From: CAZYPU01 sp964649665
GTDB taxonomy: Bacteria > Omnitrophota > Gorgyraeia > JABMRN01 > RBG-13-46-9
Reading direction: 5' to 3'
Assembly (NCBI GenBank): GCA_964649665.1
Contig: CAZYPU010000021.1
Coordinates: 1-18,397, forward strand
DNA length: 18,397 nucleotides
The notes beneath the pieces were generated by a model, which made no database searches, had not been told where the DNA came from, and worked only from the letters and a program-made list of their open reading frames with translations. The position numbers and the translations under genes are program-made. Shown here piece by piece: positions 1 through 8,022 of the stretch (positions are counted from its first letter, which is position 1; every line of letters begins with the position of its first letter).

Positions 1-640
1 ACGTCGTGTGCTTGTCCAGATACACGCTTAAGGGAATGCCGTATTTTTTAATATAGCGCTTAAAACCATCCATAGCCGGGATAGTGCCTTCGTATTCGTA
101 AAATCTCCCAAAAGGAACTCCCGTAGCATCATCAATATATCCCATAAAGACGCATTCCGGACCTCTGTCCTCAAGCCACGCGTGATGAGAGCCGTCCATC
201 TGGACCATCTGGCCATAGCAATGTTTACGCTCCCGCCACTGTCTGTGAGGCCGCTTCTTGCGCTTCCTGTAGGGTATATTCGCTTTGATTAGCCAGAGCC
301 TGAGAGTCTCGTCATTTACTTTTATTTTATCTCTTTCAAAAAGCTTTTCGCTTGCTAACGTAGGACCGAAATCCGGATACTTGGTTTTAAAAAGCATCAA
401 GGCTTTGTTCTTTATCTTGTCCGGTTTTGATCTGTTTGAAGGCTCGCCTCTTGACTTGTGAATTACGCCTTTGTCGCTCTCTTCACGGACCCTTTTTAAC
501 TTCCTTCGTATGTGGCGCTCGCTTAAGTCTATTACTTCAGCTGCTTCCTTCTGCGTGATAACCTTATCGATCGCCTTTCGAATTACGTACAGAGCCCTTA
601 ACTCCTCCTGGGTAGCCATGATAATGTCCTTTCCTGCCAT
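1..640 (-). CDS. ISNCY/IS1202-type DDE transposase, 3' truncated by window edge
   Basis: The reverse strand is open from an ATG at 640 to base 1 with no stop, giving about 213 residues of an unfinished protein. The N-terminus (RALYVIRKAIDKV, then TQKEAAEVIDLSERHIRRKL) is a helix-turn-helix. A basic linker (RKRKKRPHRQWRERK) follows, then the start of an RNase H-like integrase core: QMDGSHHAWLEDRGPEC, then MGYIDDATGVPFGRFYEYEG, then YGIPLSVYLDKHT. The Asp of QMDGSHH and the Asp of YLDKH fit the first two acidic residues of the DDE triad; the catalytic Glu would lie beyond the edge. The ATG at 640 is chosen because AAAGGAGG sits 5 bases upstream; an in-frame ATG at 619 has no such site. The DGSHH...IDDATG pattern is known from IS1202-like ISNCY transposases. 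Family placement is fairly sure; whether it is intact is unknown. Confidence 0.85.
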   Translation of the reverse strand, partial: MAGKDIIMATQEELRALYVIRKAIDKVITQKEAAEVIDLSERHIRRKLKRVREESDKGVIHKSRGEPSNRSKPDKIKNKALMLFKTKYPDFGPTLASEKLFERDKIKVNDETLRLWLIKANIPYRKRKKRPHRQWRERKHCYGQMVQMDGSHHAWLEDRGPECVFMGYIDDATGVPFGRFYEYEGTIPAMDGFKRYIKKYGIPLSVYLDKHTT

Positions 641-663
641 AAAAACCTCCTTTGTGAGAGGCC

Positions 664-718
664 ATTATAGCATCTTCAGAATAGGACATTTCTAAATTGG
701 TAGAATAGGACATTATCA
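664..718 (-). promoter_or_regulatory. Transposase promoter and repeated AGGACATT boxes
   Basis: On the minus strand an extended -10, TGC TATAAT (TATAAT at 664-669), lies about 24 bases before the transposase ATG. No good -35 box is seen, which suits an extended -10. A 13-base direct repeat, AGAATAGGACATT on the plus strand, occurs at 678-690 and 702-714, 24 bases apart. A 12-base inverted counterpart (TGATAATGTCCT, 619-630, against AGGACATTATCA, 707-718) overlaps the transposase start codons. These could be transposon-end or transposase-binding sites; that role is inferred. Confidence 0.5.
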
Positions 719-747
719 TATTGGGATGACATGGTGCGCATACCCTC

Positions 748-918
748 TGTCATTCTGAGGAGAGCCCACCCCTTCTGTCATTCTGAGGCGCCCTGAAAGG
801 GCGCCGTCTCCGACCCTACGGGTCGTAGACCCGGAGGGAAGAATCTTTACGTTAAGATCCTTCGCACCCCTGCGGGGTGCTCAGGATGACAGTGTAAACG
901 GCCTCCCCAGGATAACAG
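748..918. repeat. Multi-hairpin intergenic repeat, copy A
   Basis: The element starts TGTCATTCTGAGG, repeats that start once, and ends CTCAGGATGAC...CAGGATAACAG, so the ends form an inverted repeat. Inside are three tight perfect hairpins: GGCGCCCT/AGGGCGCC, CGACCC/GGGTCG and GCACCCC/GGGGTGC. It differs from copy B (11363-11533) at only a handful of positions. It fills the space after glgA and has no T-tract, so it is not an ordinary terminator. Similar TGTCAT(T/C)CTGAG repeats are widespread in many bacterial phyla; their function is unknown. Confidence 0.9.
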
Positions 919-958
919 GGGCCGGTGGACAGCCCACGACGTATATCGTATACACGCC

Positions 959-2359
959 TCAGCCGCTAAGCAACTTCGTATAAAGTTCCTTATAATGCGA
1001 GGCCGAGGCTTTCCACGAGAAGTCGAGGCGCATGATACGCTTCTGTATCTTTAGCCACTTTTCTTTGTCCCTGTAAATCTCTATGGCGCGGGATACGGCG
1101 CCCATAAGATCGTCCCTTGTCGCTTTTTCGAATTTTATCCCGCTGCCGCACTCGGGGTCAGCGCCTATATCGATTACCGTATCCTCCAGGCCCCCGGTCG
1201 CCCTCACAACCGGGAGTGTTCCGTATCTGAAGCTGTACAGCTGGTTGAGGCCGCACGGCTCATAGCGCGACGGCATCGCGAACATGTCGCAGCCCGCTTC
1301 TATCTTATGCGCGAGCGCGTTATCAAACGTTATGTGGCTCGATATATATTCGGGGTGCCTCGCGGCTATGTTCCTGCATAGACTGTTATATTTCGCGTCT
1401 CCGGTGCCGAGGATAATGATGCTCGCGCCGCGTTTTATTATTTCTTCAGCGGCTTCAACGATCAGGTCTATTCCTTTTTGTTCAGCTAGCCGCGATATGA
1501 CGCCGACGAGCGGCCTTTCCAGGTTTCCGGGCGGCATATTCGCATCCCTTACGAGGCCTTCTTTGCACTCGCGCTTTCTCTCGATTGTTTCGGAATTATA
1601 ATTCTTCGCTATATGCGTGTCAACGGACGGATCCCAGTCCGAGTAATCGACGCCGTTTACTATGCCGTAAAGGTCGTGAGCGCGCGTTTTTAAAATCCCG
1701 TCCATTCCGCAGCCAAGCTCCGGGGTTAAAATCTCCCTTGCGTAACCTTTGCTTACCGTGCTGATTGCCGAGGAATAGACAATACCTGCTTTCAAAAGCG
1801 AAATCTTTTTGTAGTATTCGATGCCGTTTACGTTATAGAACTTGCGAGGTATACATAGCCGATCAAGCGCGTCAGGGCCGAATAAACCCTGATAGCCGAT
1901 ATTGTGTATCGTAAAGAGAGTTTTTATTTTCTGGTTTGCTATTTTCAGATAAAGCGGGATAAGCCCCGCCTGCCAGTCGTTGCAGTGTATTATGTCGGGG
2001 CGGTTTTGCCGCTTGACCGAAAACGCCGCGGAGGCTCTGCTGAAATACGAAAATCGAAGGTCATTATCCGGATAATCGCCGTGCGCTTCCGAATAGAGGT
2101 TGTCCCTGTCGTAATAGCCGTCGTTAACCACGAAAACATATTCTATTTCCTCTTTCCGGTATAGAAAAAAATTGAATTCCTCTATCGAAAGAGCCGTAAG
2201 CGGAAGATTCATGCTTTTCACGCTTTTATAAAAAGGCATGATAACCGTTACACGGCAGGAAATCTCCCCCAGCGCTTTCGGGAGGCTGGCGCTCACGTCG
2301 GCAAGCCCGCCTGTTTTGGCGAACGGCACGACTTCCGAAGAGACGAATATGATATTCAT
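959..2359 (-). CDS. glgA: Glycogen (starch) synthase GlgA
   Basis: A 466-residue GT5-family glycosyltransferase, close to the usual 470-480. It transfers glucose from ADP-glucose (or UDP-glucose) to the growing alpha-1,4-glucan in the cytoplasm. The N-terminus MNIIFVSSEVVPFAKTGGL carries the KTGGL nucleotide-sugar-binding motif (K15). HCNDWQAGL is the conserved mid N-domain block. The C-terminal GT-B domain has GVISRLAEQKGIDL, then PSRYEPCGLNQLYS with the catalytic-site Glu, then GTLPVVRATGGLEDTV. The ATG overlaps the stop of the upstream batE-like gene as ATGA, so translation is coupled, and it is the last gene of the Bat operon. No glgB, glgC or glgP is in view. Its linkage to Bat genes is unusual; the enzyme identity is near certain. 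Confidence 0.96.
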   Translation of the reverse strand: MNIIFVSSEVVPFAKTGGLADVSASLPKALGEISCRVTVIMPFYKSVKSMNLPLTALSIEEFNFFLYRKEEIEYVFVVNDGYYDRDNLYSEAHGDYPDNDLRFSYFSRASAAFSVKRQNRPDIIHCNDWQAGLIPLYLKIANQKIKTLFTIHNIGYQGLFGPDALDRLCIPRKFYNVNGIEYYKKISLLKAGIVYSSAISTVSKGYAREILTPELGCGMDGILKTRAHDLYGIVNGVDYSDWDPSVDTHIAKNYNSETIERKRECKEGLVRDANMPPGNLERPLVGVISRLAEQKGIDLIVEAAEEIIKRGASIIILGTGDAKYNSLCRNIAARHPEYISSHITFDNALAHKIEAGCDMFAMPSRYEPCGLNQLYSFRYGTLPVVRATGGLEDTVIDIGADPECGSGIKFEKATRDDLMGAVSRAIEIYRDKEKWLKIQKRIMRLDFSWKASASHYKELYTKLLSG

Positions 2360-3132
2360 AGCGCCTTTTCCTTTTGCGGCTTTATTCGCCGGAGAGCGGA
2401 CTTTTTAACCCAGCCGGCTTTGCCGTCCGGACGCCTTATCTTGTACCAGGGCGGTTTTGAATCAAGAATAGAAACTGTCAAACCTTCATAAAGCTTAAAG
2501 TGCGTCGTTGCCCTTTCGAACGGCTCGAATTTCGAATCGGCTTCTTTATCGACAACCACCGCTTCACGGCTTATGCTGAGTGCCTTCTCGACTGCCAGAG
2601 ACACCGCGAGAGCGAACAGGATCAAAATGGCGGCCACCGCGACCGCAAAATATGCCTTTATCCTGTGAAAATAAAGGTGCGAAAGCACCGTTGCTATAAA
2701 AACAAAAAAGAGTACGGCGAGAAATATCGCAAGTTCGTTTACTGTAAAATAAAGCGCGAGATTATTAAAGATCCTAAGCGGCAGTATTTCCGGCTTAGGC
2801 GCCGCCGGATACCTCAGGCGGAAAAGTACATGTCGGTAATTTGACTCAAGGTCACCGTCGCGCGGCATAAAATTCTTTGCCCTTTTGTAGTTCAGGACAG
2901 CCATTCCGAGCTGGCCGTCCTTAAAATAACTGTTTCCGAGGTTATAATAAAGCTGGCCGCTTTCGTAACCCATGTCAAGTATGCGGTCATATTCTTTTAT
3001 CGCCGCTTTATAGTCGCCTTTTTCGTAGAAGAGGCAGGCCCCGCTGAAAATATCTTTCGCGGAAGGCGCTGTGAGCGCGAGCGAAGCGGGTATGAGGAAA
3101 CTGAGTATTATAAAAAATATTCGCCTTTTCAT
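2356..3132 (-). CDS. batE: BatE-like TPR / transmembrane / SH3-domain protein
   Basis: A 258-residue protein from the ATG at 3132, which overlaps the batD stop as ATGA. A longer reading from 3237 exists, but its extra 35 residues are charged and would bury the signal peptide MKRRIFFIILSFLIPASLAL. After the signal come about two TPR units (residues 26-100: FYEKGDYKAAIKEYDRIL, then YYNLGNSYFKDGQLGMAVLNY), two transmembrane segments (about 125-150 and 160-182), and a bacterial SH3-like tail (about 190-250) with KLYEGLTVSIL and PDGKAGWVKKSALR. TPR plus TM plus SH3 is the BatE layout. It probably scaffolds other Bat proteins on the periplasmic side. Its last codons overlap glgA. Confidence 0.8.
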   Translation of the reverse strand: MKRRIFFIILSFLIPASLALTAPSAKDIFSGACLFYEKGDYKAAIKEYDRILDMGYESGQLYYNLGNSYFKDGQLGMAVLNYKRAKNFMPRDGDLESNYRHVLFRLRYPAAPKPEILPLRIFNNLALYFTVNELAIFLAVLFFVFIATVLSHLYFHRIKAYFAVAVAAILILFALAVSLAVEKALSISREAVVVDKEADSKFEPFERATTHFKLYEGLTVSILDSKPPWYKIRRPDGKAGWVKKSALRRIKPQKEKAL

Positions 3133-4964
3133 AATCTTGTCCTCTCGAAATAGTCGATAATTTCGCTTGTTTTCTTGAGAGATGCTTCCATTTTTTCCCT
3201 GTCGAACGTTGAAACGGCGTATCGCACGAGATCGCATTCCTCGAATAGTACCTTTAGTTTTTCCAGCACTTCCGTCTTTACGCCTTTTGGCTTAAGCACC
3301 TCGTCTATCACGGTGATGGTAATTCCGTGCGTCGGAAGATGAAATTTGCCCCCGAAATAGCCCTGCAGTGTTTTGAAGAGAGCGCCGTAAAATTCGCCGG
3401 GGGCGCCCTTTTCAAGGAAACATTTTGCTTTTTTAAGATTGGCCCTGGCTTCTTTTGGGGCAACAAGACGCCTTGCGTACCGGACGTCCTTCTCCAGCCT
3501 TTCTTTTCTCCTGTAAAAAACGAGCAGTGTCACGAAAAATAACGCGCCAAGGGTATTCATGGATATAAAAGCAGCGCTTTTAAAAATATATTTTCCCCTC
3601 TTTCTTAATTTGCCGGGCGACGGTTTTATATACACTATATCCCTTCCCAGGAGTTCCTCCTCAGAAGCTTTTCCGGCGGTAAACCGCTGAAAACCGGCAA
3701 GCAGCGCCTCTTTTCCCTTCTCCGATTTCTCGACGGTTATCGGAATGACCGCGCTCGTTACGGTGCGGTACCGCTCAAGCTTAGGGTCGAAAAAGCTAAA
3801 GGATACGGGGGGAATTTCTTTTACCGTTTCCTCGGTCGGCAGAAGAATTTGTTCGAAAATTTTGGCGCCCGGCTCCTGTGACACCTGCGGCTGGTAAACC
3901 TTGAATTTGTCGCCTACGTCTATCTCGGGGCACATAACGGTGCTGAAATTACCGTCGCCCTTTATTCTCATCGTAAGCGTAACCGGGTCACCCACTTTTA
4001 CCTTGTGTGGGGAAGCCTCGAGCGTAAAATCAAACCTCCCGACAGCGCCCGTAAAATCCCCGGGGCGAGCTTCTTTCGGAAGCGGCATTATGGTTACGGG
4101 GACCTTTTTCGATTTTGCCTCAAAAGGAAGTATGTCGTATCCGCCGAAGACGTCATCAAATAAGTCGTCGTCAAAAATACCGCCGAAGCGCCCGAGCCGC
4201 CTTCTTTTTTTCTCAACAAGCACGTTGCACCTGACGGTCGCGGAGTCCAGGAAAAAATTTCCCGGCTGCGTAGCGTAAATGAATGTCTTGAATTCCACGA
4301 CTTCGTAGCGGATCCTGTCCATAACCTCCCTGCGCTGATAGGGTTTTTCAAAACCGCTCATCAGAAATCCTTTCTGACTGAATTCCGGATACTGGATATC
4401 CCTTATGTTCACCCTGTTTACGTAAAGTTTCAAATAAACCGGGATGATTTCGTTTACGTAGGCTTCGGATTTTTCCGGCGACACAACCAGGAATATCCTG
4501 TCCCGCATACGCTCGGTTTCATCGTAAATAACCTGCGGGTGGGCCGCGGCATTCGCATCGGAAGGGCTTCCCGTGACGGTAACCGTTATCGTGTTTGACA
4601 GATATGTATTGCCGCCGTAGTTGAAGGAAAATGGCCCTATGATTAACCTCCCGGCCCTGAGGGGTATTAGTGTGTACATGTGCGTTATTGAACTGGTCTT
4701 GCGTCCGTTTACTATCGAAATCCTTGTTGACGGCCCCATGTATTCCACCTGGAATCCCTCTATGGGTGAGACCCCCGGCGCCGGCACATTGCTGGTGCCC
4801 TCAAAAATAAGACTGAGGCTGAAGATTTTTCCGACGGTAACCTTGGTCCTGCTTGTTGAAATCCGGAAATCGATTTCTTCCGCATTCAGCCGGTCTTGCG
4901 GAAAAACTATCATGATACAGGCCAGGATCACCGGAATTAAGTATTTCCTCGCGTTCTTTTTCAT
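3129..4964 (-). CDS. batD: BatD-like membrane-anchored multi-Ig protein
   Basis: A BatD/'oxygen tolerance' family protein of 611 residues from the ATG at 4964, which has AAGGA eight bases upstream. A GTG at 4985 would add seven basic residues but lies in repeat-derived sequence. A signal peptide (KYLIPVILACIMIVFP) leads to beta-rich periplasmic domains starting RISTSRTKVTVGKIFSLSL and including MYTLIPLRAGRLIIGPFSF, a typical BatD signature. A second such domain begins near KVKVGDPVTLTMRIKG. One transmembrane helix (about 465-485) is followed by a cytosolic helical tail with ALFKTLQGYFGGKFHLP and ECDLVRYA. That tail resembles the tail of the DUF4381-like protein at 8019-8942. It sits between batC and batE. 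Family call is strong; the biochemical role is unknown. Confidence 0.88.
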   Translation of the reverse strand: MKKNARKYLIPVILACIMIVFPQDRLNAEEIDFRISTSRTKVTVGKIFSLSLIFEGTSNVPAPGVSPIEGFQVEYMGPSTRISIVNGRKTSSITHMYTLIPLRAGRLIIGPFSFNYGGNTYLSNTITVTVTGSPSDANAAAHPQVIYDETERMRDRIFLVVSPEKSEAYVNEIIPVYLKLYVNRVNIRDIQYPEFSQKGFLMSGFEKPYQRREVMDRIRYEVVEFKTFIYATQPGNFFLDSATVRCNVLVEKKRRRLGRFGGIFDDDLFDDVFGGYDILPFEAKSKKVPVTIMPLPKEARPGDFTGAVGRFDFTLEASPHKVKVGDPVTLTMRIKGDGNFSTVMCPEIDVGDKFKVYQPQVSQEPGAKIFEQILLPTEETVKEIPPVSFSFFDPKLERYRTVTSAVIPITVEKSEKGKEALLAGFQRFTAGKASEEELLGRDIVYIKPSPGKLRKRGKYIFKSAAFISMNTLGALFFVTLLVFYRRKERLEKDVRYARRLVAPKEARANLKKAKCFLEKGAPGEFYGALFKTLQGYFGGKFHLPTHGITITVIDEVLKPKGVKTEVLEKLKVLFEECDLVRYAVSTFDREKMEASLKKTSEIIDYFERTRL

Positions 4965-4975
4965 CCTTCGCTTCC

Positions 4976-5019
4976 TTTTAGTCACTCAGAATGACCCTTA
5001 GCGCAGTCGAGCGGGTCAT
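4976..5019. repeat. Short repeat remnant at the batC/batD junction
   Basis: The junction holds ACTCAGAATGACCC on the plus strand and a 7-base inverted repeat, ATGACCC (4991-4997) with GGGTCAT (5013-5019). On the minus strand GGTCATTCTGAGTGAC matches the end of the large intergenic repeats. It looks like a degenerate fragment of that family that now supplies the batC stop and the GTG alternative start of batD. Confidence 0.55.
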
Positions 5020-5804
5020 CACCAGTCCTTTAACACTTCAGGCAGGCGGCGTACTCTTTCTTTCTGCACGTCCCCCATGGATTCTTCCTCTTGCCTGTGT
5101 CCTTCTAAAAGCATTTGAGTTTCTTCTTCGGACATGCTGCCCTTCCTTGGCTCGGGCGCCTCGGGCGTTCTTTGTTCTTCTTCCCGGTCCTGCTTCTCGT
5201 CTTCTTTTTGGTCCTGCTTTTCGTCTTCTTTTTGGTCGGCTTTTGGTTCTTCCGGCTTTTTTTCCTCGGGCTTTTCTTCTTTTTCCTTTTTTTCTTCTTC
5301 CTCTTTTTTTTCTTCCTGCTTTTCCTTTTCCTGCTCGGGCGGGGGCTTTTGCTGCTTTTCTTGATCCTGCTTCTCTGTCAGCTTTTTCTCTACGAATTCA
5401 TAGTTGAACTTCGCGTCCTCATCTTTCGCGTCAAGTTCTATGGCCCTTTTGTAATAGTCCAGTGCTTCCTCGAGGCGCTGGAGCCGGTATTTTGAGTTCC
5501 CTATATTGTAATTCGCCTTTGCCTCCAGGGGCTCGTTTTCGGTCGAAAGCGCCTTTTGAGATTCGCCTATCGCATTTTCGTAATCTTCCTTCTTATAAAG
5601 CGCGGCCCCCGCGTCAAAATGTATAATATCCGAATCCGGTTTGAGGTCAAGGGCCTTTTTATATTTTTCGGCCGCTTCGCCGTATTTTTCCCCCAGGTAA
5701 AGGCGTTTTGCCTCTTTGGTCAATTTCGCCGCGCCCGCGCAAGCGGCGGGACAGTAAAAAAACAATATTACAAACGTTAATGATAAAACGCAAATAGTTT
5801 TCAT
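5019..5804 (-). CDS. batC: BatC-like TPR protein with charged tail
   Basis: A 261-residue exported TPR protein. A signal peptide (KTICVLSLTFVILFFYC) is followed by about three TPR units (residues 24-130), with blocks such as YLGEKYGEAAEKYKKAL, YKKEDYENAIGESQKAL and YRLQRLEEALDYYKRAIEL. Residues about 135-225 are a low-complexity Lys/Glu/Pro linker containing a duplicated DQKEDEKQ unit. The tail, MSEEETQMLLEGHRQEEES and a final RRLPEVLKDW, resembles the conserved BatC C-terminus. C22 follows PAA, a poor lipobox, so a lipoprotein is possible but weak. It lies 214 bases after batB, separated by repeat copy C, and 54 bases before the ATG chosen for batD. It is expected to act as a periplasmic adaptor. 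Confidence 0.85.
   Translation of the reverse strand: MKTICVLSLTFVILFFYCPAACAGAAKLTKEAKRLYLGEKYGEAAEKYKKALDLKPDSDIIHFDAGAALYKKEDYENAIGESQKALSTENEPLEAKANYNIGNSKYRLQRLEEALDYYKRAIELDAKDEDAKFNYEFVEKKLTEKQDQEKQQKPPPEQEKEKQEEKKEEEEKKEKEEKPEEKKPEEPKADQKEDEKQDQKEDEKQDREEEQRTPEAPEPRKGSMSEEETQMLLEGHRQEEESMGDVQKERVRRLPEVLKDW
5187..5234. repeat. 24-bp tandem duplication inside batC
   Basis: Two adjacent 24-base units (5187-5210 and 5211-5234) differ at one base and encode the repeated acidic/basic octapeptide in the BatC linker. Being a multiple of three, the copy number can change without a frameshift. Confidence 0.85.
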
Positions 5805-5844
5805 ATTCGTGTCAATTCGCCTTAAACGCAGAGTTTCCCCGCTT

Positions 5845-6004
5845 TGTCATCCTGAGGCGCACCCCCCACTTTGTCATCCTGAGCACCCCCCACTTTGTCA
5901 TCCTGAGCACCCCGCAGGGGTGCGAAGGATCTCATCGTTAAGATCCTTCGCTCGCCTTCGGCTCGCTCAGGATGACAAATGGTACGCGGGCCTCAGGATA
6001 ACAG
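5845..6004. repeat. Multi-hairpin intergenic repeat, copy C (inside the Bat operon)
   Basis: Three successive TGTCATCCTGAG units start at 5845, 5872 and 5896. They are followed by the GCACCCC/GGGGTGC hairpin, then AAGGATC...GATCCTT, and a closing CTCAGGATGACA and CAGGATAACAG. It is a more divergent member of the family at 748 and 11363. It lies between the batB stop (6019) and the batC start (5804), within what should be a single transcript. Confidence 0.88.
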
Positions 6005-6018
6005 ATCAAGAATCCTCT

Positions 6019-7023
6019 TTAATTCGTGTTTTTCCGTTCGCTTATGAATATTTCGGCCGCCAGAAGTAGTACCGCGATAAAAAGCGGTATCTGGAACTTT
6101 TCCCTGTAACGCTTCGCCAGTTTATCGCCAAACACCCTCTTTTCCATTTTAGAAAATTTTTCCTTGTAGAGAATGTCCAGCCCGAATTCCGCGCCCCTTG
6201 CGCGCACATAGATGCCGCTTGTAATGCGGGTAATTTTTGCGAGAGTGGCCTCGTCGAGCCGCGTTTTAACGACCTCTCCTTCGCGGTCTTTCAGGAAGGT
6301 CGTTCGCCCCTCCTCGTCCTTTACGGGTATGAGCTCTCCCTCACTTGTGCCTATTCCCACGCAGAATATTTTTATTTTTTCTTTCGCGGCCGCTTCCGCG
6401 GCCTTCACGGGATTACCTTCGTGGTCTTCCCCATCGGTTATGATCACAAGCGTCTTCGCGTCCTGGTCCTGTCCTTTGTAGATCTTGATTGCCTCCCATA
6501 TGGCGCTTGAGATAGACGTACTGCCTTTGGGTATGGTATCTGCACTGAGGTCGTTCAGGGAAAGTACAAACCCGCTATAGTCGCTCGTCAAGGGGCATTG
6601 TAAAAAAGCGCCCCCGGCAAACGCTATGAGCCCTACCCTGTCGCCGCTGAGCTTTGCCAGAAGGTCGCGGACAGCGAGTTTCGAGCGCTCAAGGCGGTTC
6701 GGCTTTACATCCTCGGCCATCATGCTTTTTGACGTATCTATGGCTATAAGTATATCAACGCCTTTTTTCTTCACCTCTTCCCAGCTGAACCCCCACTGCG
6801 GCCTCATCAGGGCCGCGACTATCAGGAAAACAGCTGTCAGAATAAAAATAACTTTCAGTCTGCGCCGCGCGGGGTTCCAGGAGGCGGCTATTTCGGGCAA
6901 AAGATTTTTGCCGGCTAATGCCTGTAAAGCGCGGGCTCTTTTTTTAAGGGCCCAGCCGTAAAATAACCCCAGGAACATAACGATCCATAGCAGATACGCG
7001 GCTTGAGTATTTTCAAATCTCAT
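6019..7023 (-). CDS. batB: BatB-like VWA-domain membrane protein
   Basis: A 334-residue protein with two N-terminal membrane segments (about 8-25 and 57-73), a von Willebrand factor A domain, and a C-terminal membrane helix (about 310-328, PLFIAVLLLAAEIFIS). The metal-ion-dependent adhesion site is intact: DTSKS at 96-100 with the downstream Thr and Asp of IITDGEDHEG. VWA domains bind a divalent cation and mediate protein-protein contact. It starts 3 bases after the batA stop, so the pair is surely co-translated. BatA and BatB are homologous and the A/B labels follow gene order. Their expected partner is the MoxR ATPase at the head of the operon. Confidence 0.9.
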   Translation of the reverse strand: MRFENTQAAYLLWIVMFLGLFYGWALKKRARALQALAGKNLLPEIAASWNPARRRLKVIFILTAVFLIVAALMRPQWGFSWEEVKKKGVDILIAIDTSKSMMAEDVKPNRLERSKLAVRDLLAKLSGDRVGLIAFAGGAFLQCPLTSDYSGFVLSLNDLSADTIPKGSTSISSAIWEAIKIYKGQDQDAKTLVIITDGEDHEGNPVKAAEAAAKEKIKIFCVGIGTSEGELIPVKDEEGRTTFLKDREGEVVKTRLDEATLAKITRITSGIYVRARGAEFGLDILYKEKFSKMEKRVFGDKLAKRYREKFQIPLFIAVLLLAAEIFISERKNTN

Positions 7024-7026
7024 AAG

Positions 7027-8022
7027 CTAAGGTATAATCCTTAAAATCGTATTGCCCAGTATGATTTCCAGAAGCAGAATTATCAAACCGGGAAATAAAA
7101 GCAGGGGAAACAGCTCCCTGTACCTCGTATATCCTTTTTCCTCTATCGGGTAAGTCTCCAGCTTATCTATTCGGCTGTAAATTTCCCGCAAGCTCTCGGT
7201 GTCCGTGGCCCTGTAGAACCTCGCGCCCGTTATGGAAGCTATTTTCTCAAGCGTTTCCTCGTCTATATCTATGTTTACCGGCTTATAAACCACCCTGCCG
7301 AAAGCGTCCCTGAAGGGATACGGAGCCGGCCTTTTTGAGCCGGCGCCTATCGCGTAAATCTTAACGCCGAGGGTCCTGGCCATTTCCGCGGCGGTAAGGG
7401 GATGAATTTTTCCCGCGTTACTCCTGCCGTCAGTTAGTAAAATTATAACCTTATCCTTCGCTTTCGTAGCCTTGAGCCGATTAAGGGCCGAAGCGATGCC
7501 CGAGCCGATCGCGGTGCCGTCGCCTACCATGCCGATCCGGACCCTCTCCAGATTTTTAAGCAGCCAGTTCTTGTCCAGTGTAAGCGGGCAGACGGTGTAC
7601 GTCCTGGACGCAAAAACAACCATTCCTATCTTATCGTTTTTCCTTCGCCTTACGAAGTCTTCGATTACATTTTTTACGACATCGAGGCGGTTCATTCTTT
7701 TTGTGCCGATTTCGAAGTCCTCGGCGCGCATGCTCGTTGAAACGTCCACGGCAAGAACGATATCTATGCCCTCCGTCCTTATCTTTGACTGCGCCATCGG
7801 GTATACCGGACGCGCAAGCGCGAGGATCATCAACATGACCGCCGCTGCCCTGAGGTCCGTAAGGTGGGCGCTCATTTTTACCTTAAGCGATGGCTCGATT
7901 CCCGATAAAAGTTTTCCCGAGGAAAACTTTATCGCGGCTTTTTTTCCCTGTAGTTTTCTGTAAAAAATCGCCGTAAGAACAAGCGGCGCCAAAATTAAAA
8001 ACCATGGGCTCTGAAAACTCAT
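7027..8022 (-). CDS. batA: BatA-like VWA-domain membrane protein
   Basis: A 331-residue protein with the same plan as its downstream neighbour. Two N-terminal hydrophobic segments (about 6-20 and 57-72) are separated by a short basic loop. The VWA domain has an intact MIDAS (DVSTS at 93-97, then ILLTDGRSNAG), and a strongly hydrophobic C-terminal helix ends the protein (LLLFPGLIILLLEIILG). The motif RPVYP just after the second helix is typical of BatA/BatB proteins. Its ATG overlaps the stop of the DUF4381-like gene as ATGA. It probably sits in the inner membrane with the VWA domain on one face, working with MoxR and DUF58. Confidence 0.9.
   Translation of the reverse strand: MSFQSPWFLILAPLVLTAIFYRKLQGKKAAIKFSSGKLLSGIEPSLKVKMSAHLTDLRAAAVMLMILALARPVYPMAQSKIRTEGIDIVLAVDVSTSMRAEDFEIGTKRMNRLDVVKNVIEDFVRRRKNDKIGMVVFASRTYTVCPLTLDKNWLLKNLERVRIGMVGDGTAIGSGIASALNRLKATKAKDKVIILLTDGRSNAGKIHPLTAAEMARTLGVKIYAIGAGSKRPAPYPFRDAFGRVVYKPVNIDIDEETLEKIASITGARFYRATDTESLREIYSRIDKLETYPIEEKGYTRYRELFPLLLFPGLIILLLEIILGNTILRIIP

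Noticed and set aside
28..216. 62-codon frame at the left end
   Set aside because: It is out of frame with the transposase, which covers the same bases with recognisable motifs.
748..918. Repeat copy A as the transcription terminator of glgA
   Set aside because: The hairpins are strong but none is followed by a T-tract on the minus strand; it is an interspersed repeat that also occurs inside the operon.
3133..3237. Longer N-terminus for the batE-like gene from an ATG at 3237
   Set aside because: It would place 35 charged residues before a signal peptide and overlap batD by over 100 bases; the ATG at 3132 gives a clean ATGA overlap.
5115..5495. Plus-strand Phe/Leu-rich frame resembling a membrane protein
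   Set aside because: It is the complement of the Lys/Glu-rich batC linker, a well-known source of false hydrophobic frames.
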